From contig MDJM01000060.1 of NCBI GenBank assembly GCA_001994995.1, positions 1 to 64,000 of the forward strand: a stretch of DNA of 64,000 nt, in the 5' to 3' direction. Under the pieces are notes generated by a model. That model did no database searches, was not told the DNA's origin, and saw only the letters and a program-made list of their open reading frames with translations. How positions within the stretch are numbered: position 1 is the stretch's first letter; each line of letters opens with the position of its first letter. The DNA is from Candidatus Parepulonipiscium sp. PG-Nuni2H_MBin01 (GTDB lineage Bacteria; Bacillota; Clostridia; Lachnospirales; Cellulosilyticaceae). The translations under genes and the position numbers were made by a program. Shown here one piece after another: positions 60,462-64,000 of the stretch.

Positions 60462-61838
60462 ATGGAACTAGATTTAACTACAGGTAACATTCTATCTAAG
60501 CTTATCAAACTATCACTACCTATCATGGGCACCGCTTTTATCCAAACAGCTTACAATATGATTGACATGATGTGGATAGGCCGCCTAGGTAGCGATGAAG
60601 TGGCAGCTGTTGGCACTGCTAGCTTCTTCCCATGGCTTGCTATGGCATTCGTTATGATATCAAAAATTGGGGCAGAAATTAAAGTCGCTCAAAGTATGGG
60701 CGAAAAAGATTTTGACAAAGTAAGCAAATTCGTTACAGCTGCACTACAAATCAATGTAGTGCTTGCCATTATATATGGTCTTTTCGTTGTCATGTTTAAT
60801 CGCCCTCTAATCGGCTTCTTCAATTTAGGAGACGAAAACATAATCAATATGGCACAAACTTACCTTACAATCATCGGCGCTGGAATGCTGTTTATTTTTA
60901 TTACGCCAGTATTCACAGCCATATTTAACGGTCTTGGCGATAGCAAAACCCCATTTGCAATCAACACTATTGGACTTGTTTTTAACATAGTGCTAGACCC
61001 AATTCTTATTTTCGGTTGGCTTGGCATGCCTGCTCTAGGCGTTGTTGGCGCTGCCCTTGCTACAATTTTCTCACAAGCTTTAGTTGCTATTTGTTTTGTA
61101 ATTATAATTATAATAAGAAACAAACGTAATCCCGAAGCTGCTTTTTTTTCGCTTAATATTCTTACAAAGCCTCCGATGGAACAAATGCAAATTATTTGCC
61201 AAATCGGACTTCCAGTCGCATTGCAAAGTGGTCTTTTTACTATTTTCTCAATGGTTTTAGGTAGAATTATTGCCGCTTGGGGCGCGGTTCCAATAGCAGT
61301 ACAAAAGGTTGGTTCGCAAATTGAGGCCGTTTCATGGATGAGTGCTAGCGGTATCTCAACTGCTCTTGGTGCATTTGTGGGACAAAATTATGGCGCTGGT
61401 AAACTCGATAGAATTGAAAAAGGGTTTAAGTGTAGCGTATTAATAGCTATTGTAGTTGGGACTTTTGCTACAATTTTGCTTGTAGTTTTCGGCTCGCAAG
61501 TGTTTAGCGTATTTATTCAAAACGAACCTGAAACTCTGCTGCAAGGCATAGATTACTTAAAAATCGTTGGATATTCGCAAATCTTTATGTGTATAGAAAT
61601 TACAGTTTCAGGTCTTTTCAATGGCCTTGGTAAAACTTATATACCTTCTTTTATCACAATCATATTTACTGGTATGCGAATGCCACTAGCTTACTTTTGG
61701 GCTAATATCATTGGCATAGACGGCGTTTGGTGGAGCATTTCTCTTACTACAGTTGTTAAAGGCATTATCATTCTTTTAGTTTACTACATTATGAAAAATC
61801 GAAATAAGCTATATAGTTTAAAAGAAGAATTGGTTTAA
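60462..61838 (+). CDS. MATE family efflux transporter
   Basis: A 458-residue multidrug and toxin extrusion protein with twelve predicted membrane spans in two pseudo-symmetric halves. The N-terminal half begins TGNILSKLIKLSLPIMGTAF and NMIDMMWIGRLGSDEVAAVG, the DinF/NorM-type hallmark. The second half has the equivalent GLPVALQSGLFTIFSMVLGRI. It exchanges cations for organic substrates; the substrate cannot be read from sequence. AAAGGAG precedes ATG 60462. It probably follows the small membrane protein in one transcript. Confidence 0.95.
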   Translation: MELDLTTGNILSKLIKLSLPIMGTAFIQTAYNMIDMMWIGRLGSDEVAAVGTASFFPWLAMAFVMISKIGAEIKVAQSMGEKDFDKVSKFVTAALQINVVLAIIYGLFVVMFNRPLIGFFNLGDENIINMAQTYLTIIGAGMLFIFITPVFTAIFNGLGDSKTPFAINTIGLVFNIVLDPILIFGWLGMPALGVVGAALATIFSQALVAICFVIIIIIRNKRNPEAAFFSLNILTKPPMEQMQIICQIGLPVALQSGLFTIFSMVLGRIIAAWGAVPIAVQKVGSQIEAVSWMSASGISTALGAFVGQNYGAGKLDRIEKGFKCSVLIAIVVGTFATILLVVFGSQVFSVFIQNEPETLLQGIDYLKIVGYSQIFMCIEITVSGLFNGLGKTYIPSFITIIFTGMRMPLAYFWANIIGIDGVWWSISLTTVVKGIIILLVYYIMKNRNKLYSLKEELV

Positions 61839-61901
61839 AGCTGCATTTTTTACTTAGGTATCGCCATACTATTAATTATAACATTATTATTGGAGGTTTA
61901 T

Positions 61902-63662
61902 ATGGAACAAATAACTCAATTAAGACAACTTATGAAAGAGCATAACATATCCGCTTACTACATCCCATCTTCAGATTTTCACAATAGCGAATACGTTGGC
62001 GAACACTTTAGATGCCGCCAATTTATATCTGGCTTTAGTGGCTCTGCAGGCGAAGTAGTAATAACGCAAGACTCAGCAGGACTTTGGACTGATGGGCGCT
62101 ATTTTATACAGGCTGAACAAGAACTTGCTGGCACTGGAATAACACTTTTTAAAATCGGCGCGCCTGACTCAATGAAGCTAACCGAATTTTTAGCCGAGAA
62201 TATGCCAAATGGTTCAAAACTTGGCTTTGATGGCCGAGTAGTCGGACTTAAATGCGGTGAAGATTTTGCTCAAAAGCTTGCTGCTAAAGATATAGAAATA
62301 ATTTTTAATATAGACCTTGTTGGCCAAGTTTGGTCAAATCGCCCAGCGCTTCCTACATCAAAAGCATTTTTTCTAGATACGAAATATTCAGGTAAATCTG
62401 CTAGTGACAAGCTTGCTGACTTAAGAAAAAAGATGGCTGAGTATAAAGCTGATAATCATATTATAACAACACTTGATGATATAGCTTGGCTTTTTAATAT
62501 CCGCGGTAACGACATCGCTTGTTTTCCTGTAGTTTTAGCTTACGCTGTTATCACAACAACAGAAGCGTTTTTATTTATCGATAAAAATAAAATTGACACT
62601 GACATAGAAGGCGTTTCAATTTTGCCTTATAATGAGATATACTCTTTCGTAAGCTCCCTATGTGGCAGTGTACTTATTGACCCTGCTAGCGTTAACTTTG
62701 CTTTAATTTCTAATTTATCTAATGAAATAAGCCTTATAAAAAAGCCTAATCCAACTACGCTAGCTAAAGCAATAAAAAATGATGTGGAACTTGAGAACAT
62801 TCGCCGCAGTCATTTGCGTGACGGTGTTGCTTGCACACGTTTTATGTATTGGCTTAAATCTAACGTAGCCACAAGTTCAATAACGGAAGTGGACGCGGCT
62901 AATAAAATTTTACAACTTCGTTCTGAACTAGAACTTTATATAGAGCCTAGCTTTCCACCAATATCAGCTTACGGCGCAAATGCTGCTATTATGCACTACC
63001 AAGCTAGTGATGCAAACTGTGCTACACTTAAGCCATCTAATTTATATTTGCTAGATTCAGGCGGCCAATACTTTGATGGCACTACAGATATAACTCGCAC
63101 ATTTGCTTTAGGCGAAATTTCGGATATCGAACGCACTCATTTTACTGCTGTGTTAAAAGGAATGCTTCGTCTATCAAACGCAAAATTCCTACATGGTGTT
63201 CGTGGTCTTAACTTAGACATACTCGCTCGGTCTCCTATTTGGGAATTAGATTTAGATTATCGTAGCGGAACTGGACATGGAATTGGATTTGTTCTAAACG
63301 TTCATGAAGGTCCAAACGGCTTTAGATGGAAAATCGTAGCTGAGCGCAATGATAGCTGTGTTTTAGAACCTGGCATGGTTACAACTAACGAACCTGGCAT
63401 TTATATTGAAGGCTCGCATGGAATACGTATTGAAAATGAACTTGTAGTTAAAGAAGGCGCTAACAATGAATACGGCCAATTTTTAGAATTTGAAACCGTA
63501 ACATTTGCACCAATCGACCTTGATGCAATTGATATTTCGCAATTATCATCGAGTGATAAAACATACCTAAACGCTTATCACAAACTAGTATTTGATAAAC
63601 TTTCGCCATACTTTAGTGGTGAAGAACTCGAGTTCCTTAAAACTTACACACGAGAAATTTGA
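61902..63662 (+). CDS. Aminopeptidase P family (M24B) Xaa-Pro peptidase
   Basis: A 586-residue metallopeptidase releasing N-terminal residues before proline. It has the long three-domain form (two creatinase-like N-terminal domains, about residues 1-300, then the pita-bread domain). Metal ligands are visible as Asp in LLDSGGQYFDGTTDITRTF (two Asp), His in GTGHGIGFVLNVHEGP and Glu in TTNEPGIYIEGSHGIRIENE. The start motif SAYYIPSSDFHNSEYVGEHF is typical. I chose ATG 61902, right after GGAGG; a TTG at 61890 would lie within the site. It ends with a terminator at 63668-63701. Likely cytoplasmic peptide degradation. Confidence 0.96.
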   Translation: MEQITQLRQLMKEHNISAYYIPSSDFHNSEYVGEHFRCRQFISGFSGSAGEVVITQDSAGLWTDGRYFIQAEQELAGTGITLFKIGAPDSMKLTEFLAENMPNGSKLGFDGRVVGLKCGEDFAQKLAAKDIEIIFNIDLVGQVWSNRPALPTSKAFFLDTKYSGKSASDKLADLRKKMAEYKADNHIITTLDDIAWLFNIRGNDIACFPVVLAYAVITTTEAFLFIDKNKIDTDIEGVSILPYNEIYSFVSSLCGSVLIDPASVNFALISNLSNEISLIKKPNPTTLAKAIKNDVELENIRRSHLRDGVACTRFMYWLKSNVATSSITEVDAANKILQLRSELELYIEPSFPPISAYGANAAIMHYQASDANCATLKPSNLYLLDSGGQYFDGTTDITRTFALGEISDIERTHFTAVLKGMLRLSNAKFLHGVRGLNLDILARSPIWELDLDYRSGTGHGIGFVLNVHEGPNGFRWKIVAERNDSCVLEPGMVTTNEPGIYIEGSHGIRIENELVVKEGANNEYGQFLEFETVTFAPIDLDAIDISQLSSSDKTYLNAYHKLVFDKLSPYFSGEELEFLKTYTREI

Positions 63663-63667
63663 TTTTT

Positions 63668-63701
63668 AAGCACAAAAAAAGGGCACCTCGCCCTTTTGCT
63701 T
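63668..63701. terminator. Bidirectional terminator after aminopeptidase P
   Basis: AAAAGGGC (63677-63684) pairs with GCCCTTTT (63690-63697) around ACCTC, with outer AAGCA/TGCTT extending the stem. It has an A-run on one side and T-run on the other, so it also serves the converging Sel1 gene. Confidence 0.85.
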
Positions 63702-63710
63702 AGTCTTCTT

Positions 63711-64000
63711 CTATACTTTTCGTCTAGCCCATTTCAAATTATATTGAGCCGCTTTATTTCCCTGTTCAGAAGACTTCTCATACCAATATATCGCCTTCTC
63801 TACATCTTGCTTCACGCCTTTACCTATATCGTAACATAACCCAAGCTCACACTGCGCAGCCGAATGGCCTTTTTGCGCCGCTATTTCATAACAATCTACA
63901 GCCTTGTTATAATCTAGTTTCACACCTTGCCCTAAGTCATAACATATTCCTAAGTTATAACTTCCGTCCGCATCTCCTTTAAACGATGCCCTTTTGTAAA
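63711..64000 (-). CDS. Sel1-repeat protein (5' part beyond the window)
   Basis: Minus-strand coding sequence ending at 63711 and open to base 64000, so the N-terminus lies outside the window. The visible 95 residues hold about two and a half Sel1-like repeats of roughly 36 residues: YNLGICYDLGQGVKLDYNKA, CELGLCYDIGKGVKQDVEKA, then a final AQYNLKWARRKV. Sel1 repeats form TPR-like helical solenoids for protein binding; no enzymatic role is implied. An internal GTG at 63923 is not a start, since the repeats continue upstream of it. The function depends on what precedes it. Confidence 0.85.
   Translation of the reverse strand, partial: YKRASFKGDADGSYNLGICYDLGQGVKLDYNKAVDCYEIAAQKGHSAAQCELGLCYDIGKGVKQDVEKAIYWYEKSSEQGNKAAQYNLKWARRKV

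Noticed and set aside
63711-63923. A 70-residue protein starting at 63923
   Set aside because: The codon there is an internal GTG, and Sel1 repeats continue in frame to the window edge, so the gene is longer.

Overview
The window is AT-rich, gene-dense DNA from an anaerobic, spore-forming low-GC Firmicute, most likely a member of Clostridia (Lachnospirales-like, though that finer placement is inference). The evidence is a class III (oxygen-sensitive) ribonucleotide reductase with its radical-SAM activase, a two-subunit iron-sulfur serine dehydratase, a thiolase plus CoA-transferase operon, a thioredoxin reductase that lacks NADPH-binding motifs, and four tandem Csp-type subtilases of the kind used in clostridial spore germination. 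I saw no rRNA, CRISPR array, prophage or intact insertion sequence.

Layout. 1-5.1 kb (minus strand): a chemoreceptor cut by the left edge, a 7-TM membrane protein, the thioredoxin reductase, and sdaAA/sdaAB. 5.4-8.8 kb (plus): nrdD, nrdG, dut, with a NrdR-box-like site upstream and a tRNA-Thr facing them. 9-11.6 kb (plus): two paralogous degenerate HD-GYP proteins, each with its own promoter. 11.6-14.3 kb (minus): an Asp23 protein and a glucose-type PTS EIICBA. 14.5-37.6 kb (minus): a carbohydrate region with two clan GH-Q (GH94/149/161-like) phosphorylases, a domain-permuted GH3 beta-glucosidase, a YesM/YesN two-component system, two lipoprotein sugar-binding proteins and two ABC permeases. 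It is interrupted by thlA-ctfA-ctfB and by a MacB/FtsX-type ABC transporter. 37.9-43.6 kb: an unidentified protein with a structured leader, a Usp-like protein, aspartyl aminopeptidase, aldo/keto reductase, and a HAD hydrolase-thiD pair. 43.7-48.3 kb (minus): a pilB-pilC pair and oligoendopeptidase F. 48.5-51 kb (plus): a membrane TPR protein with an Asp/Phe-rich tail, and serS. 51.6-59.1 kb (plus): four Csp-like subtilases. 59.7-63.7 kb (plus): tRNA-Pro/Gly/Phe, a small membrane protein, a MATE exporter and aminopeptidase P. A Sel1-repeat gene is cut by the right edge.

How the genes work together. The carbohydrate genes read as one programme. Oligosaccharides, probably beta-glucans, would be captured by the lipoproteins, imported by the two permeases (the ATPase is not in the window), and split inside the cell by phosphorolysis or by the GH3 enzyme, under YesM/YesN control. 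The csp cluster has three members with a complete catalytic triad and one, the second, that has lost His, Ser and the oxyanion Asn. This resembles the mix of proteases and pseudoproteases known from clostridial germination.

The observations I would check first are the four-gene csp cluster with its pseudoprotease, the paired degenerate HD-GYP proteins, the internal duplication inside an ABC ATPase domain, the acidic-tailed TPR protein, a leader RNA with mutually exclusive hairpins at 37.8 kb, and two places where the 3' end of a gene including its stop codon has been duplicated downstream.
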